From positions 24,378,267 through 24,442,266 of the forward strand of contig OY540809.1 in NCBI GenBank assembly GCA_961205875.1: a stretch of 64,000 bases of DNA. The letters run 5' to 3'. The notes below the pieces were generated by a model. It saw nothing but the letters and a program-made list of their open reading frames with translations, did no database searches and was not told the origin of the DNA. This document shows positions 45,463 through 57,652 of this stretch, in pieces; position 1 is the first letter of the stretch, and the number at the start of each line of letters is the position of its first letter. The position numbers were made by a program, and so were the translations under genes. The DNA is from Sialis fuliginosa (lineage: Eukaryota > Arthropoda > Insecta > Megaloptera > Sialidae).

Positions 45463-48106
45463 TAGAGAGGTAAATGGATTTTTAGCAAAAAAAGGCATGC
45501 ATCATCAAATCAAATTGCCAGAAAATCATATTAAAAATATTTTCTATTTATGAATATATCATTTTTTTATTACCTTCCAAATACATCCACATATTGTTAT
45601 TATTAATTTAAATTTTCAATATTTTAATACAATTAAGAAATCAAAATATATTTTTCTTATTTATGATATCATAAAACTAAAACACGTAAACGATATATCT
45701 ATCGTTGCTACGTTTTGCAAATGTGCTTGATTTATATTGATAACAGCTTTGGGACTACAAATTTTTGGTTTAGTTTTAAAATAGCAATAAATTTATATTG
45801 GCTACGTTAAACTGTAAAATTTATTACGTAATTTGATCTGAAAAATGGTTCGAAAAATATAAATGAAAATATTATTCTAGATGAAAATTTATTTGTTATA
45901 CATAATATTTTTTTACGTAGATGGATGTATAGTATATACATATATATACAGTATAATGTCTGGATGTTTACGACCCCCCCCCCCCCCCCCCCCCGAAATA
46001 TGATGTTTCAAAAAAACGTATGTTTTGTGAAAAGATCAGTTCAAAATACCTTCAAAAAATTAACTCATATGTATTTCCCCCCCCCAATTTTTTTTACTAC
46101 GCCACTGATTCACCGACTATATAAAATGTCTATCTAATGGTCCTTCGTCCAGAATTGATAAATATGTGTGTATTCGAATGTAAATAATAAAATAGACATG
46201 CATTTAAACTGACTGCTTCAATTTTAATTTCAAATGTTATTTGTTTTGTATACAACATCGTACTGACACACAAGATTGTAATAAATTCAACTAGGTAATC
46301 ATTTTGATATAACTCTGAATAAATTCGAATGTAAAATACGGTTTGGTACCGACTTTGTGGACTCATGAATAAAAAGAAAGTTATTTTCTCCCCAGATAAA
46401 AGTATAGAATTCTTTTTGTTCTGTTTTTATCCTTGAATTTCGTCCCGTCAGACCTATTTTTGCTCATTTATGCAATAAAGGATGTATTCGAGAAGTTATA
46501 GAACGCACCAAACTACACAAATAATGAGCTCGGGAATTCATAAATATTCTAAAGTAGAGGGTACTTTTGTATGTATTTGAATGATTTGGTAATATTTAAT
46601 AACTGAATTTATTTCTTTTCTTTATGTGTTTTATGCCGATTCGCTTTATTCTTTGTTGTTTATTCGTATGATTGTTGAGTGAGATTTGAACCTTTCAGAT
46701 GTCGAAACGACTAACTATACTTTGGGAGCATCAATAATATTAAGGTTATTCGATCGTTAGAGAGATGTATAGATAAAAGTATAAAATTTTAATATAATTT
46801 TTTTTAATATTATTGGACGTATGGTTTTTGAGTAATTGGATATCAAAAATAGAGTTTTTAATACACGGTAAATAAGATAACTCTCCGGAAATTCTATTTA
46901 TTGAAATTCTACACAAAAATTCTATACAGAGACGTTTAAAAAACTGATTATTCGAAACTTCAACCCTTTTAAATACTATAAAAATTATAAAACATATAAA
47001 TTCACGTATAGTTTCAGAACCAGGTTTATTCAAAGTAATGAAAAACTAGAAATACAACAATTTTCAGATAGTGACGATAATCTTGATGAATAATAAATAA
47101 CATTGGAAAATAAACTTATTTTATTTTAAGTTTTGTATCAAATTCTTTAAGATTTTCGAACTAATTTTCTTTGTGATTTAAGGCATTCTTATTTTCGTGA
47201 ATTTTCATAAACTTTTTTATGCGATTTTTTATATGCAGTTTGCTGTGGCACATAACTACTGCGTAAAAAGAGAACCTTCATTATACTGTACAATCAATTA
47301 AAAATTATTATTCATATGCTATGTTTTATTCGAGCATTATATTAATTCATATTTAACGCTTTCCTAGAAACTTTAATTTTAATATTTACTATTATTATCT
47401 ACACGAAACTCTATACAAATTTACAAATTTTGTCAACACGCACCCTAATACAATAAATCAATAAATACGATAATTTTAATATACATAAACAGACATTTTT
47501 CAAACTAACGCGATAAAAAAATATTTAAGCATGGCTTAGTTCTACAAACATATAACTGAAAAAATTTAATTCTGTGGACTGCACATAATTTACGTCACAC
47601 AATATTCGTTATAATCCTGCAGAGCAAAAAAATTCTTTTAAAAATCCCACTTATATATCTCTTTCATAAAAACGTATAATTTCTGAACATTATTATCCTT
47701 TTGGAAGCGATTTTTGCGATGGGTCGGGATATTTTAACGTTAAATTACCTCAGAATATAAAGTAGGTTAACCTCTACATGTAAATTCCCAGTTTATTTTT
47801 CTCTGCAGTAGTAGTTATATTTAAGATGAGATACTTAAAGCTCCAGTCTCTCTCATATTGTGTTCAGATTTGGCAGAAGTTTTACTTCATTTTGTAATGT
47901 TTTTTGCTTTTGTGTTTTTTTTTAATAAATTCTAGTACACAACACCATATAAAATATTATAGCATATACGACGATTTATGAATTATTGTTTCTGTCACGT
48001 TTCGTAACATTTAACACTGGATAATTGAGTAGGTGTATCTGGCAGGCACGTATACACCCTAACTTTTCGGAGGGGGTCATACAGAAAAAATATATATAAG
48101 TTTATA
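45463..48106. other. AT-rich sequence with a poly-C tract and repeat remnants
   Basis: 45974-45994 is 21 Cs in a row. Together with ACTACGCCACTG at about 46100 it resembles a decayed element whose end on the minus strand is CAGTGGCGTAGTAAAAAAAA. 46500-48100 is AT-rich with nothing recognised. The frames at 45925, 46130 and 46746 show no domain. Confidence 0.4.
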
Positions 48107-48108
48107 TA

Positions 48109-49621
48109 CAGGGTGGGGCAATAGTGTGTGGAAGTTCGATAGCTCGTAGACTATAAAAGATAAAAAAATCTTTCTAATGCAGATGTAAACTATGAGTAAA
48201 TGCACATACATAGAAATTATTTTCAAATATACAGGGTGCTACAAAAAAGTGTGGCATGCTTAAGGTAATTTTTTTTAAATGGAATGCCCCGAATATTTTT
48301 GCATATTTAACACTTCTCTTGGGATGTTTATTCATATCGAAAATATTAGCCCCATCTGATGTCCGGTTTAACCGTAATAGTATTTTTTTCAAAAAAATTG
48401 ATGTTTACATTACTCCACTTAAAAATTCACCACTTCCGCGTCAGCATCTTTAAAGACGAAATTAAATATGGACCTTATTGTAGGAGGTTGGTGGGTGCTT
48501 TTGTTAAAATATCTTAGAGCCACCATGTACAGGGTGTTCAAAATTAATTTTCAAATTTTGAGAACTTCGAAGTTATTTTTCTCAACTATTTCAAATGGAA
48601 CACCCTATATATTTTTTAACGATGTTATGTAGAATTACATTTCGAACATTTTTTGTTGTACATCCTTATGGTTATTTGTAACCATTTTTGATTTATTGAG
48701 CAAAAAGTACAAAAATCAACAATATTTACTAAAAAAATGAATTTTTTAAAAAATAAAATAAAACACCATGTAAAGGATGTTCATGTTGCCCATTAAAACA
48801 GCATGAATTTTTTTCAGTTAGCAAACAGATGCTTTATTATTTTATCAAACACAAATAACCAAAATAATTTACAACCATATAAATTCACTAATACGCAGTG
48901 TGAAATCGCGACAGAAACATAAAATGCTGTTTTTATGGGCAACATGAACACTCTGTACATGTTGTTTTATTTTATTTGAAAAAAAAATCATTTTTTGAAG
49001 TAAATATTGTTGAATTTTGTTCTTTTTGCTCAATAAATCAAAAATGGTAACAAATAACCATAAAGATGTATAAACAAAAAATGTTCGTTATGTAATTTTA
49101 CATAACATCGTTAAAAAATATATAGGGTGTTCCATTTGAAATAGTTGATAAAAATAACTTTGAAGTTCTCAAAATTTGAAAATTAATTTTGAACACCCTG
49201 TACATGGTGGCTCTAAGATATTTTAACAAAAGCACCCACCAACCTCCTACAATAAGGTCCATATTTAATTTCGTCTTTAAAGATGCTGACGCGGAAGTGG
49301 TGAATTTTTAAGTGGAGTAATGTAAACATCAATTTTTTTGAAAAAAATACTATTACGTCTAAACCGGACATCAGATGGGGCTAATATTTTCGATATGAAT
49401 AAACATCCCAAGAGAAGTTTTAAATATGCAAAAATAATCAGGGCATTCCATTTAAAAAAAATTACCTTAAGCGTGCCACACTTTTTTGTAGCACCCTGTA
49501 TATTTGAAAATAATTTCTATGTATGCGCATTTACCCACAGTTTACATCTGTATTAGAAAGATTTTTTTATCTGTTATGGTCTATGAGTTATCGAACTTCC
49601 ACACACTATTGCCCCACCCTG
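48109..49621. mobile_element. Foldback CAGGGTGGGGC element, 1.51 kb
   Basis: A near-perfect palindrome: CAGGGTGGGGCAATAGTGTG at the left and its complement at the right, flanked by TA (48107-48108 and 49622-49623). The arms are about 48109-48807 and 48925-49621; the loop (48808-48924) is unique. Inside each arm, the strings ACAGGGTGCTAC, ACAGGGTGTTC and GTTCCATTTGAAATAGTTGA-type sequence suggest each arm was assembled from several CAGGGTG-ended pieces. Two 72-codon frames, one per arm, are mirror images and not genes. Confidence 0.85.
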
Positions 49622-49623
49622 TA

Positions 49624-51747
49624 TATCTAAAAATATTTTATATTTTGTTTTTGCAACGAAAAAATTAAGATACAGGTTGTTTCAGAACAGGATTTCACTT
49701 ATGCAGAAAAATTATTTGATTAATTATCTGAAAATCAGAATTATTTTATTTTTTTTTATTTTATATATTTTTTTTATAAAAACAAACTTGTTTGTGTAAA
49801 CGTCAAAAATTTGTTAAAGAAATAATTAATTAATTGTATTTAATTGTTATTTATTATATTTTAGCCTGACGATGATTCTGTGAATCGAAAGCTTGCGATT
49901 ACCTTTTCTTTAATAAATTTTTGACGTTTAGACAAACAAGTTTGTTTTTATTTATATTTAACGTCACTACTATTATAGGTACATATTATTTTTTTTATAT
50001 AATTTTTTTCTTAGTTAACATTTTCTCAACTGCAAATTCTTTAATTGTTTATTTTAAAAATTCGAATTTTGCAACAAATTTGGCAACTAGAAATGAAGTC
50101 AAATCTATTTCCTAAAGTTCATTTAAAATAATTATTTTAGTGGTGTTCAAAATTAATTTTATAACAAAAATAGTATGTCAATCTTCATTTCTACGTGTCA
50201 AGCAGTTCGGAATAAAAGATAACCTATGTCCTTCCTCAGGATGCAAGATTTTTTGTTTCTCGGCCTTTGAGTATAAGATTAAAAAGTGTTAATTATTATA
50301 CTCGAATTAATTAATTCAGAAGTAAAAAAATCAAGTTTTAAAACAATGCAAAATATAATAAATACATTCTTATTATTCTGGAATAAATACTCATAATTAT
50401 AAAGGATCATGTTTAACGGTGTGGAACGAATAAAAACATAGTAATACGATCTCATGCTAATAAAATACTAGGGGGGATTATTTTCTTACCTCTCTGAAAG
50501 AAGCAACAATAATTCTATTACACACATTGCCGTCACTCGATGGAAGGGGGCGTTCCGGGGAGTTCGGGAATGACTCCGGTATACCACTCACCCGCTCAGC
50601 TATGTATGTGTGCATGTGTGTATGCGTGTGTAGGTATAGGTGTCTATACGCTGTAGTTGATTGATTTTACATCCCTGGGGAGACTTTACAAGGTGCCTTT
50701 TAGCTTTGTCTGATATTGTTATATAAAAACTATTTACAGTTGTTGGAGTTATTTTATGTATTCGGTGAAAAATGTTTTGAAATAGATAGATACAGTATTG
50801 TATGTATAAATAGAAGCCATTATATTTTGTTTAGTATAAGTAATATATATACTCACAATAAAATAAATTCTTCTTCAATATGTTTCTTATCAACTGTATG
50901 ATATGATTTCAACAGCTATGCATGGCCTATATGATAAAATTAACTATCCATTCATAAATAATAATAATACATATAGGTATATTTATTTTATCACGCAGAA
51001 ACGTTGTTTGAAAACATCATTAAAATGGCCATCAAAGTATTCGATTTACAAAATAATAAAATAAAACTCAACAAGCCATATTATATGAAATATCAAAACC
51101 AAGCAGGCCGAAAACATAAAACCGCTTCTGAGATAGAACAAAGTGATTGAATCGGTATCAAAAGAATGATTTTCCGGACAATTTGTTAGAGAAAAGGGTA
51201 TGGATACACAGCCTCCGAAATGGACCATGTGGCCACTAATGTCACATCCCACATTGTCTTTTCTTTGACTCTCCCCTTTTGTCAAATCCCTAAGAGATTT
51301 TTATTTTCAGTTCTATCAATGTACTTTAAAAAGGTGTATTTTTCGGGTAATAGAAATCATTGGGATGTTCTATATAAATAGAAAAAGTAAGTACCAAAGT
51401 GATTATAGAATACCTATTATGACAATATACGAATTATAATATTAAATATGTAAACTACATTTTAATCATTGATAATTATATTAGATAATAATATTCTCTA
51501 TAACTTTTATTAAAAGCTTTTTTTTTCTAATACGCTTCGTTTCTAAAATCATAAAACAAATTCAAATACTGACAAAAGTAAAGTAATGCTTTTCAAAAAT
51601 AACAGGTCAACATTTTCATTTAAGTTTAAAATTTCCTGTTTGTAACTATTACCGTTTTGATTGTAGACCGACAGACAAACATACATAAATAATAGAGATA
51701 GTATAAATTTGTTGAAATCTTTAGTGCATTTTTTTTATCTGGAGACT
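49624..51747. other. AT-rich sequence with one GC-richer patch
   Basis: 50205-50252 is a minus-strand fragment of the Helitron-like core. 50515-50610 (CACTCGATGGAAGGGGGCG, TCGGGAATGACTCCGG) is GC-rich and unmatched elsewhere. 49740-49800 and 49920-49950 share a short mirrored AACAAACTTGTTTGT motif. Confidence 0.4.
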
Positions 51748-51815
51748 TTTTTGGTTTTTATTTAAATTGTTCAATAATAACTACCTTTGCTGTGCATTTA
51801 TTTGGCAGATGTTTT
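51748..51815 (+). repeat. Short shared repeat
   Basis: TTTATTTAAATTGTTCAATA and TTTGGCAGATGTTTTTAGTA match 41225-41315. Confidence 0.5.
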
Positions 51816-51834
51816 TAGTATTTTACTTTCTTAT

Positions 51835-52060
51835 ACCATGTATATGAAATATACATTAGTATAAGTAAGTATAGTGAAGCCGATTTTTTTCGAACTCCGG
51901 ATTTTGACGGAATTATCTATTTTGACCTTCCCTGAATCCATTCTGACTATTTTCGCCATGATGTCTGTGTGTCCGTCTGTCTGTCTGTCTATATGTCTGT
52001 AAGCGCTGTAACTCAAATACGACAAATCGTAGAAGGGTGATATTTTATATAATTTAAAAG
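51835..52060 (+). repeat. Dispersed repeat R1, copy 4
   Basis: Contains AGTATAAGTAAGTATAGTG, TGACCTTCCCTGAATCCATT, a TCTG microsatellite (51974-51990) and ACGACAAATCGTAGAAGGG. The minus frame at 51831-52025 is a shadow. Confidence 0.7.
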
Positions 52061-52136
52061 TCAGTTTTATTTTTTTTATATTGTCAATTGAAAAGGTTCC
52101 AACTTATTTTATTTATATTGTATATTATCATTAATA

Positions 52137-52698
52137 TTAGGTACTGGCACCAGTCTTGGATATGACCCCAGTAATGGCTATTTTTTAATTAAATGTACTG
52201 AATTAGAAATATTTGTTGATATTTGATTACTACCATTTCTGAATATTAATATATATACATTTAACTGTCTTACAGCTTGATTTCATGACAATCGCCTAAT
52301 AGGTATCAAAATGGTGGGCATTTAAACTAATTATTAGTATAATTTATTTATTAATTACTATATTATCATAGCAACTGCTTTACATTGTTTCAAATTTGAC
52401 GATTCTTTCTTTTATATCTTTTATGTCGTAGTACTTATTATTTTGAAGTCATTAGCAAGTGGCCATCACTTACTAGTTTTACTTTATCCATTACTGGAGA
52501 AAAAACATAAACAAAATAAAAGGCTATAATTTAAAAAACAAACTATATTTGCGGACTTTGGTTATTAAATTGATTAAATAAAGAGTTACTTGTTTTATTA
52601 ATAACATGAGTTTAAGAGAATTAGAAAAAAAATGCCTGTCAATCACAAAAACAGTAAATCTTGCTCTTATATCGGCCATAACTGGTGCCAGGATACTA
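52137..52698. mobile_element. GGCACCAGT-family element, copy 5
   Basis: The ends TTAGGTACTGGCACCAGTCT and, read inward, TAGTATCCTGGCACCAGTTA surround a full-length interior. The interior carries all the family landmarks, including GCAAGTGGCCATCACT and GGCTATAATTTAAAAAAC. Confidence 0.8.
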
Positions 52699-53400
52699 AA
52701 AATACTACTTGAAAAATATTCAAACTAATAATAAGATATCACTTCACAAAAATAGATTGATGAAGCAATCCTTTCTATAAATGCAAATCCCCCTCTTGCA
52801 TTTTACGCTAAGATTCGATGTTATAAAGCGAAAAGCATTTGTAACCAAACTCCTAAGAATACAGTTCCGTGAATATAGCCTCCCAGTATATATATTTATT
52901 AGTCTCGCACCGAGGGCTATCAATTCTCACAGCACACTTAGCTCCAAGGTGTGTATGTGTGTTGACTGACTGCCTTCTTCCTGCGTTGGGGCATGATTAA
53001 TGGTGACCACTGTTTCCGGTCCTAGTGGGGGAGGCCAAGTTCATTACCCCTGTGACGTAATTAATTGTTGTAAACAGTTCAAGCGAAGTTATTATATGCG
53101 CGGTGTAGTAATTTCTATTTATTAATGCATTTATAAAACTGCATTTACGTTGCCTTACCCTATTTTTTTCCATTTTAAAGTTAATTGATATTTATTGAAC
53201 TTAAGCTTTGTGTTTTTTATTTTATTTTTTGAATAATTACCTTACTTTCACGGCTCATTTAATTTTTTAATGTAGTTTTTATCGAATATTTAATTTAGAT
53301 ATACATTGTAAGTTTATTTTAACTTTCCGTGGTGGTTAAATATGATTTGACACCCAAATATAAATTTAATTTAATAAATTTAAAATCTCATTGCTTATAA
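52699..53400. other. Non-repeat sequence with a GC-richer stretch
   Basis: 52905-53110 is GC-richer (CTTCTTCCTGCGTTGGGGC, CCGGTCCTAGTGGGGGAGG) and contains GATTAATGG and GTAATTAATTG homeodomain-type TAAT cores. It matches nothing else here. It may be a conserved non-coding element. Confidence 0.35.
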
Positions 53401-53408
53401 GAGTAGCT

Positions 53409-53993
53409 AGAGCTGGACACAGGCCGTGAATTTCAACGTGAGCGATTTTTAAATCTTGAATCGTGACCATGCATGATCGTGAGTCAAAGTAAAAAAATCG
53501 TGCGTTAGTACTTTTTTGTCGTACGTGAGTGTGCGAGTATATTTTAAAGGTAATATTTATATATAATTAATTTATCTTTTCTTTAATATCTGAATTAATA
53601 ATGCATTAATATAATAACGGTTTAAAACGAATTTTTACATTCAAATACAGTATAAAAATAAATGTTATTTTTAGAAGAAGCACTTTCACATGGTCAGTAT
53701 TGCCAACTCTCTACTTAAGCACAAAAAAACTCCAGATTTAAAAATGCGTTGTAGCTTTATTTTCTTATTTTGCTATTACTTGCACTATAAAAAACATTAA
53801 CATTAAAAACATTAATTTCCATCATTTCAAAATTTAATTTACAAAAGTTATATTCAATTGTGTCACGAGCGTGACCCATCGTGCGTAATCGGGCGTGAAT
53901 AAAAAAACATTGTAACCGTGAGTGAGCGGGCGTGACTATATTTCACTCGTGAGCGTGCGTGATTGTGAGCAAAAATTACTCACCCACCCAAAA
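53409..53993. mobile_element. hAT element with CGTGAGT subterminal arrays
   Basis: A perfect 8-bp duplication GAGTAGCT flanks the unit (53401-53408 and 53994-54001). Both ends are crowded with variants of CGTGAGTG, CGTGCGTG and CACGATCACGC. The interior is AT-rich and non-coding. The outermost TIR is short and diverged (AGAGCTGGACAC versus GGGTGGGTGAG). The fragment at 34218 belongs to the same family. Confidence 0.8.
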
Positions 53994-54001
53994 GAGTAGC
54001 T

Positions 54002-54318
54002 ATTAACATTTTATTTTTGTTTAAACTCAATAATGCCGAAGTATAAAATTATATTAAATTTGAACTAAAAGGTTTTTAATTTAATATTTAAAAACACAAC
54101 TTCCTTATATTCTACTAACAGTAAAGAAGGCACTAAAGTTTTCTACCTTTATATTTAAATTCTACCTCAGTGACAAAATTTTGTGACATTGTAGAACAAA
54201 AATTAAATTTATTTTTCAACAGCACGAAAAAATGTATAGACAAAAACACCGTTCTGTGTCAACTAGTAAATAACGAACAAGGAAAGTGGCATTCTCTCCG
54301 ACACCTTCAGTGTAGTAA

Positions 54319-54359
<41 letters not shown>

Positions 54360-54500
54360 CATGCTTTATGTACATTGGTGTATCTTGCAAGATGCAAATG
54401 AGAAAAACTAAAAATGTTTTAAACGGTTAGTTAGTGTTAAATAAATTAATAACTTCATTATTTATTTAACAATAAACCGAATACATTTTTCATACAAATG
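54002..54500. other. AT-rich spacer with a (TC)n microsatellite
   Basis: 54323-54355 is a TC dinucleotide run. The 86-codon frame at 54170-54430 translates it as a Leu-Ser string and is not taken as a gene. Confidence 0.4.
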
Positions 54501-54502
54501 TA

Positions 54503-54710
54503 CAGGGTGTCCCACGGGAAAATGTTGAAACTAATCAGCTGTCATTTTCAAATTGATGCAGTTATTGAAAAAAAAAATTGCGTTGAAAAGAGGAGAGTCT
54601 ACAATTTTATTCGGCATATAGTAGAAGCAAGTAGAGTCGCATGCAGAAGTGGTCGACCACCAATAATATAATCCATTTCAAAATAACAGCTTCCCGTGGG
54701 ATACATCCTG
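54503..54710. mobile_element. CAGGGTGTCCCACGGG MITE, 208 bp
   Basis: The ends CAGGGTGTCCCACGGGAA and, read inward, CAGGATGTATCCCACGGGAA are flanked by TA. The right end lies within the 8-bp target of the hAT at 54713. Confidence 0.75.
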
Positions 54711-54712
54711 TA

Positions 54713-55884
54713 TAGGGTTTGCAATCCCGCAGACTTTTTTTTCCCGCGGGAATTTTGCGGGAAATCCTCAAATCCCGCGGGATCCCGCAATTTTTCCAAA
54801 AATTTTGTTATTCATACTTAAAGTTACTATTATTTAGTTTACATGACAATTAACTAATGAAAAATATTTTCATAGTGGTAACATATGATACGTAAACGTA
54901 ACTCGTATCGTATAAACCGATGTAAACTCCATAAAATACACCTGTAAATAGGAAGTTGTCTAATATGTTAGGTACAAGGACAAGATGCTTCTAACTACTT
55001 TTGTCTTTTTGTTCGATTATCCAAAATCCAATTTTTATGATAATTCATAAACATTGGATTTTACTTTTTATGATAATGTTTAAACGAACATATCTTTAAA
55101 AATATTCGATCTATGATTTGAGCACTTGGGATTTTTTTTGTAAGAAATATAATTCTCTTTGATATGCTGCTGTAAGAAATTAAAATAAATAAATTTTTCA
55201 ACGAAATATTCACGCATAAGTAAAAAAGTAATTTGTCCCATGTTAATCAAATGGGAAAATGACTCGGTTTGCGCCGTCCACAGGTTTGATCTATAAGTCT
55301 GAAATTTTGGGACAATTAACTTTTGATCCAAAGCTAAAACATAGGCTAGCGGGACCGAAAAAATAAAAATAAAAATAAATTTTAAAAACACCCTAGTATA
55401 TACGGTATGTCATGTAAAACTAAACCACTAAATATCATTATTTACAGTTGTATTTTAAGGACACTACTGTTAAAAAAATATCGTGTAGATCGAATTTTGT
55501 GTATTAAATTTTTGTGGTTAACTTTCATTTAATCTGCTATTCTTCTTCTAAATTTTTGTATTTTGTATTTTTTATGTTTTTTTTTTTGTAATCTGGGGGC
55601 TGTTTGAGCTTCTTTCGTCGCCTAAGTCGCACTCAGTGTAACCATTTAGCTAATCGTGAATAAGAGATATAATTTACCTCAACCTTAATTTTTTTTTTCA
55701 AAACTGTTACCTTTTTTTATTCATATTTACGCTTTACAAGTATTCAAAACGCACGCGACCTACAAATTCAATGTTCAAAAAATTCCGCGCGGATCCGCAC
55801 TTTTAGTGCGGGATCCGCAAATCTCCAAAACGTGCGGGATCCCGCGGGAATGCGGGATCCCGCATTGCGGGATTGCAAACCCTA
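54713..55884. mobile_element. hAT element with CCCGCGGGA subterminal repeats
   Basis: Perfect inverted ends TAGGGTTTGCAATCCCGC and a perfect 8-bp duplication ATCCTGTA (54705-54712 and 55885-55892). Both ends hold several CCCGCGGGA or GCGGGATCC motifs. The 1172-bp body is non-coding; the 103-codon minus frame at 55080-55391 has no transposase features. The perfect ends and duplication make it the youngest-looking hAT here. Confidence 0.9.
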
Positions 55885-55959
55885 ATCCTGTATATACAGT
55901 TAAGACACACTGTATATAGATCGACGTATTAATAGGTGTAAAAGACAAACAATTTTTAA

Positions 55960-56110
55960 GTTTCCGTAGAAAAATAGGAAACCTTATAGTTTCGCTATTT
56001 CCGTCCGTCCGTCCTCAAACATTTTAAGCCGATTAAGATGAAATTTGGTATACGGACGAAGACTGATAACCCAAAAACAGAAATGAAAATATTTTCAAAA
56101 AAAAATTTTC
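55960..56110 (+). repeat. Dispersed repeat R3, copy 2
   Basis: CCGTAGAAAAATAGGAAACC, TTATAGTTTCGCTATTTCCG and AAGATGAAATTTGGTATACG follow the same order as the minus-strand copy at 32785. Confidence 0.6.
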
Positions 56111-56522
56111 ACTTAATCCATTAAGTGGGATGTCTTTAGAAAGGTCTCCTAAAATGCAATAAAAAATGTAATATGACATTTTGATTTTAACCCTTCAGTC
56201 ACGATATATTTGCGTTCAAAGTCGTGATAAAAGCATCCCCCCGCCCTAATTTCTAAACTATCAATTTTTAAAATCTGAAAAAATTCAAGAATGTAGCTTG
56301 AAATTATTACTTACACTGAAAATTATAACGAACACTGTCAAAATTATTTTGGACCCCCTCCCATAGACTACAAATTGTACTCAATTTTTTTTCCACTTAC
56401 CCCATTGAGTGGGGTATCTTTAGATAGGTATCCTAAAATGCAACAAAAAATGTAAAATGACCTTTTGCTTTTAACCCTTCAGTCACGATATATTGGCATT
56501 TAAATGTCGTTATCAGAGCGTC
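56103..56522 (+). repeat. Direct duplication of about 130 bp
   Basis: 56103-56240 and 56388-56522 are diverged direct copies: TCCATTAAGTGGGATGTC versus CCCATTGAGTGGGGTATC, then CCTAAAATGCAA and AACCCTTCAGTCACGATATA in both. About 150 bases separate them. Confidence 0.75.
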
Positions 56523-57652
56523 CGTTGAAATTACTCTTGTTTATAAATCGTATTGACTACGGAAACCTATCATGTGCGTGCCCAACACGCACTTGGCCGT
56601 TTTATTCAAATTTAGTTTTGCCCTTTGTCGTACTTTTACTTAGAATATTTATAACTTTGTCTAGATAAATATTATTTACAAAAACGTAGATGTCTATTAT
56701 TATACAAAATAATTTCTTCCCCAGCATCTACACCATAACATCTAAACCTATTAAGAATAACAAAAACATTTATTTACATATAGTGTTTAGACCAGAAAGA
56801 CAAAACAGCAACTATGTGTTTTTGGACAAAGAAATGGAACTGTTGTAACACCGTCAAAAAATTGTGTCCGAGATAAAAGTGTCTGGATGTAGAATTTTCT
56901 TTTGTTCACGATAAATATGCACCAATTTGATTTTTTTTAAATGTTTGTCTTAACTCTTAGTAAATACTCCAAGATTAGGGGTTTTGGAAATATTCGGAAT
57001 TTTGTACCTATTATTGTCTTACAAAATTTTTAAACTCAAAGCAACCATTTAAAATTCACGTGCCCTTAAAAACAAATGCAAGTAAATTTAAATTGTCAGA
57101 TTTTGGTATATGTTATTGAGGAGGATATTAAATACAAAACTAATATTAAAAATATTTTAAATATATGAAAAATACTATAGAACATGGAAGTCATGTATGG
57201 TTCTCCGTACCGTTAGTTTAAATATGAAGTGTTTTAAAAACACCGTAATGCTGTTTTGTCGTTTCGGTCTAAACACGGCATTATATTTAAGTATACACAT
57301 GACTGCCTTCACCAGCACCTACACCATCGAATTTAAAAATATTATATTTTATTATACACGCCACTGCTTGCACCGGGACCTACACCGACGGATCTAAAGT
57401 TGTTAAATAAAACAAAAGTTAACCACGTACCCGGTTCGGTGTCGATGGCAGGCTTGACTAATGTCTCTCCTCCGGCGGCGTTAGGTTTTTATTTTTGGGT
57501 AGTGTACTTGATTTGCAAACACGGCACGTCATGTCTCGGATACTTTACGTAATCGTTGCATGTATTACTAAAGCCACCAAATTATGGCATGGGAATTTAT
57601 GAAAAGAAATTATATCGAACATTATACAAGAATTTTGGACATCACCTACACC
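56523..57652. other. AT-rich sequence with a recurring ACCTACACC motif
   Basis: CATCTACACCATAAC (56724), CACCTACACCATCGA (57317), GACCTACACCGACGG (57377) and CACCTACACCCAGGG (57643) share a motif usually followed by TAAA and preceded by TATACA. 57420-57500 is GC-richer (GTCTCTCCTCCGGCGGCG). No gene recognised. Confidence 0.4.

Noticed and set aside
48174-49556. Two 72-codon frames with nearly the same protein
   Set aside because: They are mirror images in the two arms of a palindrome and have no recognisable domain.
54170-54430. 86-codon frame with a Leu-Ser run
   Set aside because: The run is a translated TC microsatellite; no domain or homologue is evident.
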